From the NCBI GenBank assembly GCA_013204985.1, contig JABMLG010000001.1, forward strand, positions 124,001 to 188,000: a stretch of 64,000 nt of DNA. The letters are read 5' to 3'. Within the stretch, counting starts at the first letter, position 1, and each line of letters starts with the position of its first letter. This DNA comes from Microbacteriaceae bacterium VKM Ac-2855. Lineage in GTDB: Bacteria; Actinomycetota; Actinomycetes; Actinomycetales; Microbacteriaceae. The position numbers and the translations under genes were made by a program. Below, in pieces: positions 1-9,562 of the stretch. The notes beneath the pieces were generated by a model that had not been told where the DNA came from, searched no databases, and saw nothing but the letters and a program-made list of their open reading frames with translations.

Positions 1-238
1 GGACTACCAAGAGCTCTGGGATCTCGCGCATTTCGTCGCGGTCAGCCGGCCGGGGCACGACTTGAGTATTTCGGGATTGCCGCAGCAGGACGTATCCTTG
101 TTGGAAGTTCCGGCGCTTGCGATTTCCTCGACTGATTGTCGGAGCCGCGTCAACCGGGGTCATCCGGTCTGGTATTTGGTTCCCGACGGTGTCGTCCAGT
201 ACATCTCCAAGCACCATCTGTATCGGAGTACGCCATGA
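1..238 (+). CDS. nadD: Nicotinate-nucleotide adenylyltransferase, C-terminal end (partial)
   Basis: This is the last 78 codons of a gene that begins before the window; the reading frame starts at base 2. The enzyme adenylylates nicotinate mononucleotide in NAD synthesis. The tail matches the family's C-terminal signature: an ISSTD motif followed by an R-x-x-V-x-x-G stretch, then [12 protein letters not shown] and a final HHLY. Its stop codon overlaps the ATG of the next gene (ATGA at 235-238), so the two are translationally coupled. NadE, a later enzyme of the same pathway, lies at 7790-9526 on the opposite strand. Confidence 0.9.
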   Translation, partial: DYQELWDLAHFVAVSRPGHDLSISGLPQQDVSLLEVPALAISSTDCRSRVNRGHPVWYLVPDGVVQYISKHHLYRSTP

Positions 239-1362
239 CTGTTCAGCACGATGAGACGCCGCTCACCCGGCGGGAACTCCGCGAGCGCGAACGTTCCGCC
301 GCGGGTGCAGCCGCGCCCAGCGCCGCCCCTACGACCTCACGTCGTGCCGCGACGACGACGTCGACCGTCGCCGGAGACACTCCGGTGATCGCCGGCCCTC
401 CGGTGTCCCGTGCGGTACCGGTCGAACCGACGCCGTCCGAAGCGCCTGAGTTGCGTGACCCCGTTACGCCGGCTCGCGACTCCGACACGGCGCCGGAGCG
501 CACTCTCACACGGCGCGAATTGCGTGCGTTACTCGCGCAGCAGCAGGCGCAGCAGGTCGCAGCTCTTCCCGACGTCAACGAGAGCGCACCCGACGACGAC
601 GTCGCCGAGGATTCGATTCCCGGCGGCGATGAACGAGCCGATGACTCGACACCGCGGCCGGTCTCGGCTGCGATCCCGGTGATCACGCTCTTCGAGCGCC
701 CTCCGGGCGACGACCCGTCCGTCGCCGGGTCGACGGGTGAGACCGCGAGCGCGTCCACCGGGCCCGCTGAGGACGAACCGAAGCTGCACACGGCGCTGTT
801 CGCCAGCATCGGTTCGGGCGCTCTCGACGACGGCGAAGCGAAGCCGACCGAGATCACCGGATCGTTCACGGTTCCGATCGAGCACCTGCACATCACCGAA
901 GAACTCGACAACAAGGCGCGAGGCGACGCCGACGTCAGCTTCGACGCACTCATCGCCCAGGGCGTGGCATCGACGGCGGCCGTCACGACGACCAACGCGC
1001 TGATTCTCCCCACCATCACCTCGGCTCCGTCCGCGGGTGGGCCCGACACGGGCGAGGTGCTCGTGACCGGCACCATCGATCTGCCCCGAAGCCTCGGGTC
1101 CACGGGTCAGCATCCGAACCTGTACGACTCGCCCGACGTCGATCGGATGTTCGATCGAGTCGACCGCGATCAGGCGCCGGCCGACTCGGTGCCGGTGCGC
1201 GCCTCCAGCGCCATCTCGACGCACACCTCCACGCGCGGAGTGATCGCTCCGCAGCAGAAGAAGGGCGTCAGTCTGCCGGTGGTTCTCGCCATCACGGCGG
1301 CGGCCCTTCTCGTCGGCGTCGTTGTGCTGCTCGTCGGCGGCTTCGTCCTCAACATCTTCTGA
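235..1362 (+). CDS. Uncharacterised Pro/Asp-rich protein with a C-terminal membrane anchor
   Basis: Function unknown. The start at 235 is chosen because it overlaps the nadD stop (ATGA); an in-frame upstream start at 136 would overlap nadD extensively. The product is 375 aa. Residues 1 to about 340 are polar, acidic and low in complexity, with no recognisable fold; residues about 347-372 form one hydrophobic membrane segment, so the bulk probably sits on one side of the membrane as a tail-anchored domain. The motif LTRREL occurs twice, near residue 10 and near residue 97, each followed by charged or Gln-rich helix. It lies between nadD and rsfS, two genes often adjacent in bacteria, so it looks like a lineage-specific insertion into that pair. 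Confidence 0.75.
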   Translation: MTVQHDETPLTRRELRERERSAAGAAAPSAAPTTSRRAATTTSTVAGDTPVIAGPPVSRAVPVEPTPSEAPELRDPVTPARDSDTAPERTLTRRELRALLAQQQAQQVAALPDVNESAPDDDVAEDSIPGGDERADDSTPRPVSAAIPVITLFERPPGDDPSVAGSTGETASASTGPAEDEPKLHTALFASIGSGALDDGEAKPTEITGSFTVPIEHLHITEELDNKARGDADVSFDALIAQGVASTAAVTTTNALILPTITSAPSAGGPDTGEVLVTGTIDLPRSLGSTGQHPNLYDSPDVDRMFDRVDRDQAPADSVPVRASSAISTHTSTRGVIAPQQKKGVSLPVVLAITAAALLVGVVVLLVGGFVLNIF

Positions 1363-1384
1363 ACCCGCAACCTCTGAGAGATTC

Positions 1385-1768
1385 ATGACTGCTACCGACC
1401 ACGCCCGTCACCTTCTGAACATCGCGGCGACCGCCGCCGACGCGAAGGGCGGGGAGGATCTGGTCGCGCTCGACGTCTCCGAGCCCTTGCCGCTCGTCGA
1501 CATCTTCCTGCTGGTCACGGGCCGCAGTGAGCGCAACGTCGTCGCGATCGCGAACGAGGTCGAGGACAAGCTCATCGAGTCGGGGGCGAAGCCGCTGCGT
1601 CGAGAAGGTCGCGCCGAGGGCCGGTGGATCCTCCTCGATTTCGGTGACGTCGTCGTGCACGTCTTCCACGAAGAGGATCGTCTGTACTACTCGCTGGAGC
1701 GGCTTTGGAAAGACTGCCCCGTCGTGCCGTTCACGATCGAGCGACCGGTGCCGGTCGAACAGGCCTGA
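1385..1768 (+). CDS. rsfS: Ribosome silencing factor RsfS
   Basis: RsfS (Iojap/DUF143 family) binds ribosomal protein uL14 on the large subunit and blocks subunit joining under nutrient limitation. The 127-aa product has the family hallmarks: an LVDIFLLVTG core strand-helix, the RNVVAIANEVEDKL helix, a GRWILLDFGDVVVHVF motif and a C-terminal RLYYSLERLW. Start at 1385 (ATG 22 bases after the preceding stop) gives the family's usual N-terminus; a longer frame from 1322 would run into the previous gene. Likely co-transcribed with nadD and the membrane protein. Confidence 0.93.
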   Translation: MTATDHARHLLNIAATAADAKGGEDLVALDVSEPLPLVDIFLLVTGRSERNVVAIANEVEDKLIESGAKPLRREGRAEGRWILLDFGDVVVHVFHEEDRLYYSLERLWKDCPVVPFTIERPVPVEQA

Positions 1769-1833
1769 ATCGTGTGACACGGAGGACGCGCCCGAGTTCG
1801 TCCCTCGATTTCATTTTCAGGTCGTCCGTGTTG

Positions 1834-1839
1834 TACATT
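1834..1839 (+). promoter_or_regulatory. Candidate -10 box for tRNA-Ala
   Basis: TACATT lies in an unusually AT-rich patch in the gap after rsfS, about 68 bases upstream of the tRNA. No convincing -35 box is visible, so the assignment is tentative. Confidence 0.35.
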
Positions 1840-1906
1840 ATTCGAGTTGCTTCCGCGAGGAAGCGGCGGGAAAGTTCAGACCGATGTGGTCGGAATGTTC
1901 CCAAAT

Positions 1907-1979
1907 GGGTCTGTGGCGCAGCTGGTAGCGCACCTGCATGGCATGCAGGGGGTCAGGGGTTCGAGTCCCCTCAGATCCA
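1907..1979 (+). tRNA. tRNA-Ala, anticodon GGC
   Basis: A 73-nt cloverleaf. The acceptor arm GGGTCTG pairs with CAGATCC, including a G3:T70 pair, the classical alanine identity element. The anticodon stem CCTGC/GCAGG closes a seven-base loop with T33 and anticodon GGC. The T-arm GGGG-TTCGAGT-CCCC is intact, and A is the discriminator base. The 3' CCA is not encoded (CCC follows), so it must be added by CCA-adding enzyme. Confidence 0.96.
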
Positions 1980-1986
1980 CCCCATC

Positions 1987-2022
1987 GGCCCCGGAGCATC
2001 GCTTCGGGGCCTCTCTCGTTCT
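1987..2022 (+). terminator. Hairpin terminator after tRNA-Ala
   Basis: GGCCCCGGA (1987-1995) pairs with TTCGGGGCC (2003-2011) across a seven-base loop with one G:T pair, followed by a pyrimidine-rich tail TCTCTCGTTCTT. It separates the tRNA from the ABC-F gene. Confidence 0.65.
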
Positions 2023-2035
2023 TCGGGGAGAAATC

Positions 2036-3694
<1,659 letters not shown>

Positions 3695-3709
3695 CGACGG
3701 CGTCCCCCG

Positions 3710-3715
3710 TAGTCT
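3710..3715 (+). promoter_or_regulatory. -10 box for the Nif3-like gene, leaderless geometry
   Basis: TAGTCT ends 6 nt before the ATG at 3722, so the transcript would start at or next to the start codon. No ribosome site is present. Confidence 0.6.
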
Positions 3716-3721
3716 GGGCGG

Positions 3722-4537
3722 ATGACCGGTTTGCGCGACGTCCACCGCATCATCGACGGCCTGTGGCCCGAGTCCGACGCCGAGTCCTGGGATGCGCCGG
3801 GGATGGTGACAGGAGATCCTGAGGCCGAGATCTCGCGTGTTCTGCTCGTCGTCGATGTGGTCGACGACACCGTCAGCGAAGCGATCGACGGCGGGTTCGA
3901 CCTGATCGTGGCGCACCATCCGCTGCTGCTTCGTGGAATAACCTCCGTCGCGGAGGACGGTTACAAGGGTCGTCTGCTCGCGAGACTCATCCGCGCTCGG
4001 TGCGCCGTGGTATCAGCGCACACGAACGCGGACATCGTCGCCGATGGCGTCTCGGACGTGATCGCGCAGCGCCTGGGCCTGCGGGGTGCGCTCCCGATCG
4101 TGCCGTCCGTCGATGCGGTGACAGGCCTCGGCCGGGTGGGGTCGTTGGCGGAGCCGACCACTCTCGGCCGGCTCGCCCGAGCGGTTGCGGATGTGCTCCC
4201 CGCCACGGCGGGCGGCGTGCGCGTCGCGGGCGAGTACGAACGGATCGTGCAGAGGGTCGCGCTCTGCGGCGGGGCGGGGGACTCGCTCCTGGGTGCAGAA
4301 CCCGTGTCGGCGAGCGACGTCTACATCACCGCCGACCTGCGACACCATCCGGCTTCCGAGGCGCGCGAGCAGGCCCGCTTCGGTAGCGGTCCCGCTCTCA
4401 TCGACGTGTCCCACTGGGCGAGCGAGTGGCTGTGGCTCGACGTCGCCGCCGTTCAACTGCGCGAGGCCTTACCGGGAATCGTCGTCGAGGTCAGCGAGAC
4501 GCGGACGGATCCGTGGGACTTCGCCATCGTGCACTGA
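3722..4537 (+). CDS. Nif3-like dinuclear metal centre protein
   Basis: Member of the Nif3/YbgI (DUF34) family, whose members form hexameric toroids with a two-metal site; some have been reported as GTP cyclohydrolase type or radical-SAM-partner proteins, but the role is unsettled. The 271-aa product shows the metal-ligand motifs: LIVAHHPLLL near residue 62 (His pair), SAHTNAD near residue 99, and a C-terminal DVSHWASEW helix near residue 225. N-terminal half SWDAPGM resembles the family's ENSDNPGL element. It sits before the coiled-coil zinc-ribbon gene, an arrangement also seen in other actinobacteria. ATG 3722 is supported by the -10 box at 3710. Confidence 0.9.
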   Translation: MTGLRDVHRIIDGLWPESDAESWDAPGMVTGDPEAEISRVLLVVDVVDDTVSEAIDGGFDLIVAHHPLLLRGITSVAEDGYKGRLLARLIRARCAVVSAHTNADIVADGVSDVIAQRLGLRGALPIVPSVDAVTGLGRVGSLAEPTTLGRLARAVADVLPATAGGVRVAGEYERIVQRVALCGGAGDSLLGAEPVSASDVYITADLRHHPASEAREQARFGSGPALIDVSHWASEWLWLDVAAVQLREALPGIVVEVSETRTDPWDFAIVH

Positions 4538-4609
4538 ACCCGCCCGCGGCGCGGGAGAATGGATGCGGTGCGCGGTCCCGTGCGCACCGAGAAGTGAGGT
4601 CACCCCACC

Positions 4610-5347
4610 GTGAAAGCCAGCCCCGCCCAGCAGCGCGAGCTGCTGACCCTGCAGTCGCTCGACACGCTCGTTCGACAGCTCGACCGCCAGGCGCAGACAC
4701 TGCCCCAGATCGCGCAGATCCAGGCGATGAAGGAAGGCGACGACACCAGCCGCCGCACTCTGGCCGGCCTGGTCGGTGAACTCGAGGACTCGCGGACAGA
4801 GCTGAAACGGATGGAGTCCGACGTCGAGGTGGTCGAGAAGCGGATGGCGCGCGACCAGGATCGACTCGCCAGCAGCTCCTCCACCAAGGACATCGCGGCG
4901 CTGGAAGGCGAGATCGCGGCGCTGCGGAAGCGCCGCGGCGACCTCGAGGACATCGAGCTCACGATCATGGAGCGAATCGAATCGCTCGAAGAGGCGGCTT
5001 CGGCGGCGCAGACCGCACGCGACGACATCGTCGCGGCGATCGCAGCGCTGGCCGAGGCGCGTGATGGCGAGCTCGTCGTTCTGGCCGACAAGAAGGCCGC
5101 ACTTGCTCGCGACCGTGAATCGCTCGTCGCGACTCTCGATCCCGAACTCGTCGCGCTCTACGAGAAGCAGCGCGCGCGGTACGGCATCGGAGCGGGTCTG
5201 CTCCGCGGCAAGGTGTCGGAGGGGAGCGGCATGGCGCTGACCGAATCCGACCTCTCCTGGATCCGTCGCGCCCCCTCGGAAGACGTCATCATCTGCCCTG
5301 ACAGTGGCTGCATCCTGGTGCGCACCGAGGAGTCGCAGCTCATCTGA
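4610..5347 (+). CDS. Coiled-coil protein with degenerate C4 zinc ribbon
   Basis: The product (245 aa, GTG start) is nearly all predicted coiled coil from residue 1 to about 190, followed by a short C-terminal domain matching the C4-type zinc-ribbon family (PF02591), whose function is poorly defined. In the family the ribbon carries two CxxC pairs, ending in a CGRILVRT-like strand. Here the first pair reads SEGS and the second reads CPDS, so three of the four zinc ligands are serine; GCILVRTEES follows. The fold is probably kept but zinc binding probably is not. It lies 72 bases downstream of the Nif3-like gene. Confidence 0.85.
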   Translation: MKASPAQQRELLTLQSLDTLVRQLDRQAQTLPQIAQIQAMKEGDDTSRRTLAGLVGELEDSRTELKRMESDVEVVEKRMARDQDRLASSSSTKDIAALEGEIAALRKRRGDLEDIELTIMERIESLEEAASAAQTARDDIVAAIAALAEARDGELVVLADKKAALARDRESLVATLDPELVALYEKQRARYGIGAGLLRGKVSEGSGMALTESDLSWIRRAPSEDVIICPDSGCILVRTEESQLI

Positions 5348-5367
5348 GCCTCCCGCCTCGCCCCGTC

Positions 5368-5418
5368 CTCCGCGCCCTGCCCCGTCCCGTCCCCTCCGCG
5401 CCCTGCCCCGTCCCGTCC
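5368..5418. repeat. 26-bp tandem duplication in spacer
   Basis: CTCCGCGCCCTGCCCCGTCC begins at 5368 and again at 5394. The 25-base units are identical and 26 bases apart. The stretch is almost pure C/T on the plus strand and lies just after the zinc-ribbon gene. No gene is supported here. Confidence 0.85.
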
Positions 5419-5447
5419 TGGCGCGCCGCCTGCCGGCCAGCCTTCTT

Positions 5448-5518
5448 GCGAGGGACCCCTCCTGTGAGCGAGGGACCCGCGCAGCGGGGGTCCGACGCGC
5501 ACAGGGCGGGTCCCTCGC
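5448..5518. repeat. Direct and inverted copies of GCGAGGGACCC
   Basis: The 11-mer GCGAGGGACCC occurs at 5448-5458 and 5468-5478, and its exact complement at 5508-5518. The second and third copies extend to a perfect 13-bp inverted repeat (5468-5480 with 5506-5518). It may be a terminator-like hairpin or a dispersed intergenic repeat. Confidence 0.8.
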
Positions 5519-5550
5519 GGGATGCCGTCGGATGCGGGGCCGCGGGAGGG

Positions 5551-5556
5551 TAGGCT
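5551..5556 (+). promoter_or_regulatory. -10 box of rnpB
   Basis: TAGGCT lies 8 bases before the first paired base of the RNase P RNA, the expected distance for a -10 element. A weak -35-like GTCGGA is about 18 bases further upstream. Confidence 0.6.
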
Positions 5557-5564
5557 CGACGGTG

Positions 5565-5947
5565 CGAATGGGTCGGCAAGACGACCGCGTCGTCGCGGCT
5601 TCGGCCGAGGCGCCGAGGAACGTCCGGGCTCCGCAGAGCAGGGCGGTGGGTAACACCCACCCGGGGAGACCCGCGAGACAGTGCCACAGAAAGTAGACCG
5701 CCACGGGTTCCGACCCGCGGTAAGGGTGAAACGGTGGTGTAAGAGACCACCAGAGGCCGGAGTGATCCGGTCGGCTCGGTAAACCTCGCCCGGAGCAAGG
5801 TCAGACAGAGAACGATACGGCTGCTCGTCGTGTTCTCGGGTGGACCGCTAGAGGGTCACGGCAACGTGGCCCCGAGAGAGATGGTCGTCCAGCGTGCCGC
5901 CGCGAGGCGCACGTGAACAGAACCCGGCGTATCAGCCGACCCATTCG
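5565..5947 (+). ncRNA. rnpB: RNase P RNA, bacterial type A
   Basis: Catalytic RNA of RNase P, which removes 5' leaders from pre-tRNA. Boundaries come from a perfect 13-bp terminal helix P1: CGAATGGGTCGGC at 5565-5577 pairs with GCCGACCCATTCG at 5935-5947. Universally conserved elements are present in order: GAGGAACGTCCGGGCT (about 5615), ACAGAAAGTAGACCGCC (about 5685), a GGTAA-containing tract, an AGAGAACGATA-like stretch and the 3' AGAACCCGGCGTATCAG (about 5919). The mature ends may differ by a few bases. It ends 12 bases before the stop of the convergent ppgK gene. Confidence 0.95.
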
Positions 5948-5959
5948 TGTCGACGCGGG

Positions 5960-6724
5960 TCAGTGGTGGACGCCACCGCCCGCAAGGGCCGCGGCGCCGA
6001 GGATGCCCGCGTTGTTGCGCAGCGTGGCGGGCACGATGGGCGTGCGGATGTCGAGCAGTGGCAGGAACTCCTGGTAGTTCTTCGAAACACCGCCGCCGAC
6101 GATGAAGAGGTCGGGCCACAGCAGCGCCTCCATCCGCGAATAGTACTTCTGCAGACGCTTGGCCCAGTGCTTCCAGTCGAGGTCTTCGCGCTCCTTGACG
6201 GCGAACGAGGCCTTCGTCTCCCAGTCGTGACCCTCGATCTCGAGGTGGCCGAGTTCGGCGTTGGGGATCAGGACGCCGTTGTAGATCTGAGCGGTGCCGA
6301 TTCCGGTGCCCAGGGTGGTCATGATGACCAGGCCGCTCTTGTCCTTCGCGGCCCCGAAGCGCGATTCGGCGTAGCCCGCCGCATCCGCATCGTTCACGAA
6401 GAAGATGTCGCGTCCGATCGCGTCCTCGAAGAGCTTCTCGGCCTCGAGGCCGATCCACTCGTCCGAGACGTTGGCGGCCGACATCGTGCGGCCGTGCACG
6501 ACCGCTGCGGGGAAGCAGATCCCGACGGGCGTCGACGAGTCGACGTCGGGCAGCATCGAGATGATCTGCGTGACCGCATCGACGATGTCCTTCGGCTTGC
6601 CGCCCTTGGGCGTCGGCACCTTCATCCGATCGCTCAGGAGCGAGCCGGTACCGAGGTCGACGAACGCGCCCTTGATCCCGGTTCCGCCGATGTCGATGCC
6701 GATGGCCGTCGTCGTCGAAGTCAT
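5960..6724 (-). CDS. ppgK: Polyphosphate glucokinase
   Basis: ROK-family kinase that phosphorylates glucose with inorganic polyphosphate (or ATP) in the cytoplasm. The 254-aa product opens with the phosphate-binding loop GIDIGGTGIKG, continues with a VNDADAAGYAE sugar-site motif and TLGTGIG, and has the short form typical of actinobacterial PPGK. Start at 6724 is preferred over ATG 6733 because a TAGCAT -10 box overlaps the upstream ATG and ends 7 nt before 6724, giving a leaderless transcript. In mycobacteria ppgK lies beside sigA; here it is about 22 kb away. Confidence 0.9.
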   Translation of the reverse strand: MTSTTTAIGIDIGGTGIKGAFVDLGTGSLLSDRMKVPTPKGGKPKDIVDAVTQIISMLPDVDSSTPVGICFPAAVVHGRTMSAANVSDEWIGLEAEKLFEDAIGRDIFFVNDADAAGYAESRFGAAKDKSGLVIMTTLGTGIGTAQIYNGVLIPNAELGHLEIEGHDWETKASFAVKEREDLDWKHWAKRLQKYYSRMEALLWPDLFIVGGGVSKNYQEFLPLLDIRTPIVPATLRNNAGILGAAALAGGGVHH

Positions 6725-6731
6725 AACGGCC

Positions 6732-6751
6732 ATGCTACCGGGGCGTAGGAT
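6732..6751. promoter_or_regulatory. Back-to-back leaderless promoters of ppgK and the small SPOR-like gene
   Basis: On the minus strand TAGCAT (6737 to 6732) ends 7 nt before the ppgK ATG at 6724. On the plus strand TAGGAT (6746-6751) ends 6 nt before the ATG at 6758. The two -10 boxes are only 8 bases apart, so polymerases bound at each would clash. Confidence 0.6.
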
Positions 6752-6757
6752 CGGCCC

Positions 6758-6946
6758 ATGAGCGACGACGGCGCGAACAAGTGGTGGTACAACCTCAAGA
6801 CCGGCGAGGTGGAGCAGGGCTTCGTATCGCCATCGGCTGACCGCGCGGGGCCCTTCGGTACCCGCGACGAGGCAGCGAACGCGATGGACACCCTCCACAA
6901 GAACGCACAGAAGTGGGCGGAGGAGGACGCGGCCGATAACCGCTAG
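6758..6946 (+). CDS. Small SPOR-like domain protein
   Basis: A 62-aa protein opening with WWYNLKTGEVEQG, then GPFGTRDEAANAM. This matches a short actinobacterial family usually annotated as SPOR domain-containing; true SPOR domains bind denuded glycan at division sites, but at this length that role is unproven. No signal peptide or membrane segment, so it is expected in the cytoplasm. Tryptophan-rich start, acidic tail. It ends 8 bases before the convergent panB stop. Confidence 0.75.
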   Translation: MSDDGANKWWYNLKTGEVEQGFVSPSADRAGPFGTRDEAANAMDTLHKNAQKWAEEDAADNR

Positions 6947-6954
6947 TCCCTCTC

Positions 6955-7767
6955 CTACTCGTACGAGTGCTCGGGTCCCGGGTACGAACCGGCATCGACG
7001 TCCGCGCGGTATTCCGTGACGGCGCGGGTGAGTTCACCGCGGAGATCGGCGTACTGGCGCACGAACTTGGGCACTCGACCGGTCGAGAAACCGGCGAAGT
7101 CCGTCCAGACGAGCAACTGACCGTCCACGTGCGGGCCCGCGCCGACACCGATGGTCGGGATGCGGATCGCCTCGGTGACCTGGCGCGCGGCATCCGCGGG
7201 CACCATCTCGAGCACAACGGCGAATGCCCCCGCCTCTTCGACGGCGTGCGCGTCCGCCAGTAGCTGGGCGAGCCCTTCGCCGCGGCCCTGGATGATGTGG
7301 CCACCGAGCCCGTGCTCGCTCTGCGGCGTGAAGCCGATGTGAGCCATCACCGGGATGCCGGCATCGACGATGCGTCGGATCTGATCGGCCGAGCGCACGC
7401 CACCCTCCAGCTTCACGGCGTGCGCGTGCGTCTCCTTCATGAACCGGAACGCGGTGTGCAGCGCGTCATCGGCGCCCGATTCGTACGAACCGAACGGCAT
7501 GTCGGCAACGACGAAGGCCCGTTTGACGGCTCCGGCTACGGCGCGGGCGAGCGGGATGAGCTCGTCGGTCGTCACGGGCAGCGTGGTGTCGTACCCGTAG
7601 ACGTTATTGCCGGCGGAGTCGCCGACGAGGAGGAAATCGATGCCCGCTTCGTCGAAGATCTGCGCGGAGAGCTGGTCGTAGCTCGTGAGTCCGGTGATCT
7701 TGATCCCGGCATCCTTCGCGTTCTGGAAGTGACGGGTACGAACGCGTTTCACCGGCTGCTCTGGCAT
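6955..7767 (-). CDS. panB: 3-methyl-2-oxobutanoate hydroxymethyltransferase
   Basis: First committed step of pantothenate (and so coenzyme A) synthesis: transfers a hydroxymethyl group from 5,10-methylene-tetrahydrofolate to 2-oxoisovalerate to give ketopantoate. The 270-aa product shows family motifs [19 protein letters not shown] (Mg ligand Asp), [22 protein letters not shown] and the catalytic-face EMVP and TIGVGAGP. Start ATG 7767 is fixed by a TAGACT -10 box 7 nt upstream. nadE ends 22 bases before this start, so read-through is also possible, giving two routes of expression. panB lies close to glnA2 in mycobacteria too. Confidence 0.95.
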   Translation of the reverse strand: MPEQPVKRVRTRHFQNAKDAGIKITGLTSYDQLSAQIFDEAGIDFLLVGDSAGNNVYGYDTTLPVTTDELIPLARAVAGAVKRAFVVADMPFGSYESGADDALHTAFRFMKETHAHAVKLEGGVRSADQIRRIVDAGIPVMAHIGFTPQSEHGLGGHIIQGRGEGLAQLLADAHAVEEAGAFAVVLEMVPADAARQVTEAIRIPTIGVGAGPHVDGQLLVWTDFAGFSTGRVPKFVRQYADLRGELTRAVTEYRADVDAGSYPGPEHSYE

Positions 7768-7774
7768 ACCGGCG

Positions 7775-7780
7775 AGTCTA
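7775..7780 (-). promoter_or_regulatory. -10 box of panB, leaderless geometry
   Basis: On the minus strand TAGACT ends 7 nt before the panB ATG, just beyond the nadE stop codon. Any -35 contact would lie inside the 3' end of nadE. Confidence 0.6.
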
Positions 7781-7789
7781 CCGAGGGGC

Positions 7790-9526
7790 TCAGCTGGTCG
7801 AACGGTTCGTGATCGGTAGTCGCCGATCACGGCCGAAGGCCATGCCGGAGATCTTCGGGCCGATCGCGCTCTGGCGCCGCTTCCACTCCGCTCGGTCCAC
7901 GAGATTCGCGATCCGCAGGACCGTCTCGGCGTCGTAGCCCAGCGCGATGATCTCGTTCCGACCCATCCGCCGGTTCACGTAGGCGTCGAGGATCCCGTCG
8001 AGGACGTCGTACTCGGGCAGGGAGTCCTGATCCTCCTGGCTGGGCCGCAGCTCGGCCGATGGCGGCTTGGTGATCGAGTTCTCGGGGATCGGCGCGGTCG
8101 TTCCGCGCTCTGCCGCGTCGGCGTTGCGCCAGCGCGCCAGAGCCCAGACGAGCGTCTTCGGCACATCCTTCAAAGGCGCGAATCCGCCGACCGAGTCGCC
8201 GTAGATCGTCGAATAGCCGACCGCGAGCTCGCTCTTGTTCCCGGTCGTCAGCACCAGGTGGCCCTCCTGGTTGGAGAGTCCCATCAGGATCACGCCCCGC
8301 ACCCGGGCCTGCACGTTCTCGGCAGCGAGGTCTCGGAGGCCGAGCTGGTTCTCGAACGGCAGCACCATCTCAGCGATCGCCTCCGTGCGGTAGTGCAGCC
8401 CGGTGCGTTCGGCCAGATCGTCGGCATCCGAGCGCGAGTGGTCGGATGAGTAGCGGCTGGGCATCGAGACGCCGAACACGCGGTCCGCGCCGAGGGCGTC
8501 GGCGGCGAGTGCCGCGCAGACGGCCGAATCGATGCCGCCGGAGAGGCCCAGGATGACGGACGGGAAGCCGTTCTTCTCGACGTAGCCGCGCAGGCCCAGG
8601 ACGAGCGCGTTCCACACCTGTGCCAGATCCGTCGGCGGTACCGCGATGTCCACCTCGACCACCCCGCGGGCCGCCTCGTCCGGCGGCGACGGGATGTCGA
8701 CCACGCTGACGCCCGGGCCCGTATCGCCGAGGATCGATTCGCTCACCTCCAGGTCGGCGATCAGCAGGTGCTCGCGGAACTGAGGTGCACGTGCCCGTAT
8801 CCGCCCCTGCTCGTCGATGACGACGCTGTCGCCGTCGAAGACGAGGTCGTCCTGCCCGCCGACGAGATTGACGTACGCGACGGTGGCACCGGTCTCGGCC
8901 GCGCGTCGCGCGATGAGGGGGAGTCGCACGTCGGCCTTGTCGCGCTCGAACGGCGAGGCGTTGACGACGAGCAGAAGCCCGGCTCCGCTTCGCTTGACCG
9001 CCGCGACGGGCCCGCCGTCTCGCCAGAGGTCTTCGCAGATCACGACGGCCACATCCGCGCCCCGCACCCGCAGCAGGAGGAGATCCGATCCGGGGATGAA
9101 GACACGGAACTCGTCGAAGACGGAGTAGTTCGGCAGGTGGTGCTTGACGTAGCGACCCACGAGTTCGCCTCGGTAGAGCACGGCGGCGCAGTTCTCGGCG
9201 ATGGCCGTCGGAGCGTTGACTCGCCCCTCGAGGTGCGGCGCGAACGGCCCGTCGGGGAATCCGATCACGACGGGGACATGACCCAGTCCGGCCTCGTCGA
9301 GGCGCTCGGCCAGTCGGTGCAAGGCGGCGCGGCTCTCGAGGAGGAAAGCAGGTCGGGTGGCGAGATCCTCGATCGGATACCCCGAGAGCGCCATCTCGCC
9401 GAAAGCGCAGAGATCGGCTCCGGCCTCACTCGCCGCGCGGACGAAACCGAGGATCGTATCGGAGTTCGACGCGAATGCGCCGACGACCGGGTCGGTCTGG
9501 GCGAGCGCCACGCGCAGGGTCGGCAT
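7790..9526 (-). CDS. nadE: Glutamine-dependent NAD+ synthetase
   Basis: Final step of NAD synthesis: amidates nicotinate adenine dinucleotide using ammonia channelled from glutamine. The 578-aa product has two domains. The N-terminal nitrilase-like glutaminase (about 1-260) carries the Glu-Lys-Cys triad in [22 protein letters not shown] and VVICEDLW. The C-terminal synthetase domain has the PP-loop [11 protein letters not shown] and [12 protein letters not shown]. Length is somewhat shorter than the about 680-aa mycobacterial enzyme and fits the shorter two-domain form. Start ATG 9526 follows a TAGGCT box by 7 nt. It is divergent from glnA2, and panB follows downstream. Confidence 0.95.
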   Translation of the reverse strand: MPTLRVALAQTDPVVGAFASNSDTILGFVRAASEAGADLCAFGEMALSGYPIEDLATRPAFLLESRAALHRLAERLDEAGLGHVPVVIGFPDGPFAPHLEGRVNAPTAIAENCAAVLYRGELVGRYVKHHLPNYSVFDEFRVFIPGSDLLLLRVRGADVAVVICEDLWRDGGPVAAVKRSGAGLLLVVNASPFERDKADVRLPLIARRAAETGATVAYVNLVGGQDDLVFDGDSVVIDEQGRIRARAPQFREHLLIADLEVSESILGDTGPGVSVVDIPSPPDEAARGVVEVDIAVPPTDLAQVWNALVLGLRGYVEKNGFPSVILGLSGGIDSAVCAALAADALGADRVFGVSMPSRYSSDHSRSDADDLAERTGLHYRTEAIAEMVLPFENQLGLRDLAAENVQARVRGVILMGLSNQEGHLVLTTGNKSELAVGYSTIYGDSVGGFAPLKDVPKTLVWALARWRNADAAERGTTAPIPENSITKPPSAELRPSQEDQDSLPEYDVLDGILDAYVNRRMGRNEIIALGYDAETVLRIANLVDRAEWKRRQSAIGPKISGMAFGRDRRLPITNRSTS

Positions 9527-9533
9527 AGCCACT

Positions 9534-9539
9534 AGCCTA
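9534..9539 (-). promoter_or_regulatory. -10 box of nadE, leaderless geometry
   Basis: On the minus strand TAGGCT ends 7 nt before the nadE ATG. It lies in the 36-base gap shared with the divergent glnA2 gene. Confidence 0.6.
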
Positions 9540-9562
9540 TTAGGCGAGCAGGAAGGGCCTTG

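Noticed and set aside
4469-5704. Minus-strand frame opposite the zinc-ribbon gene and the rnpB start
   Set aside because: Shadow that also runs into the structured RNA gene.
6725-6733. ATG 6733 as ppgK start
   Set aside because: It overlaps the TAGCAT -10 box; the spacing fits ATG 6724.
9527-9562. GlnR box upstream of glnA2
   Set aside because: No GTnAC-n6-GaAAC pattern is present in the short gap or in the adjacent end of nadE.
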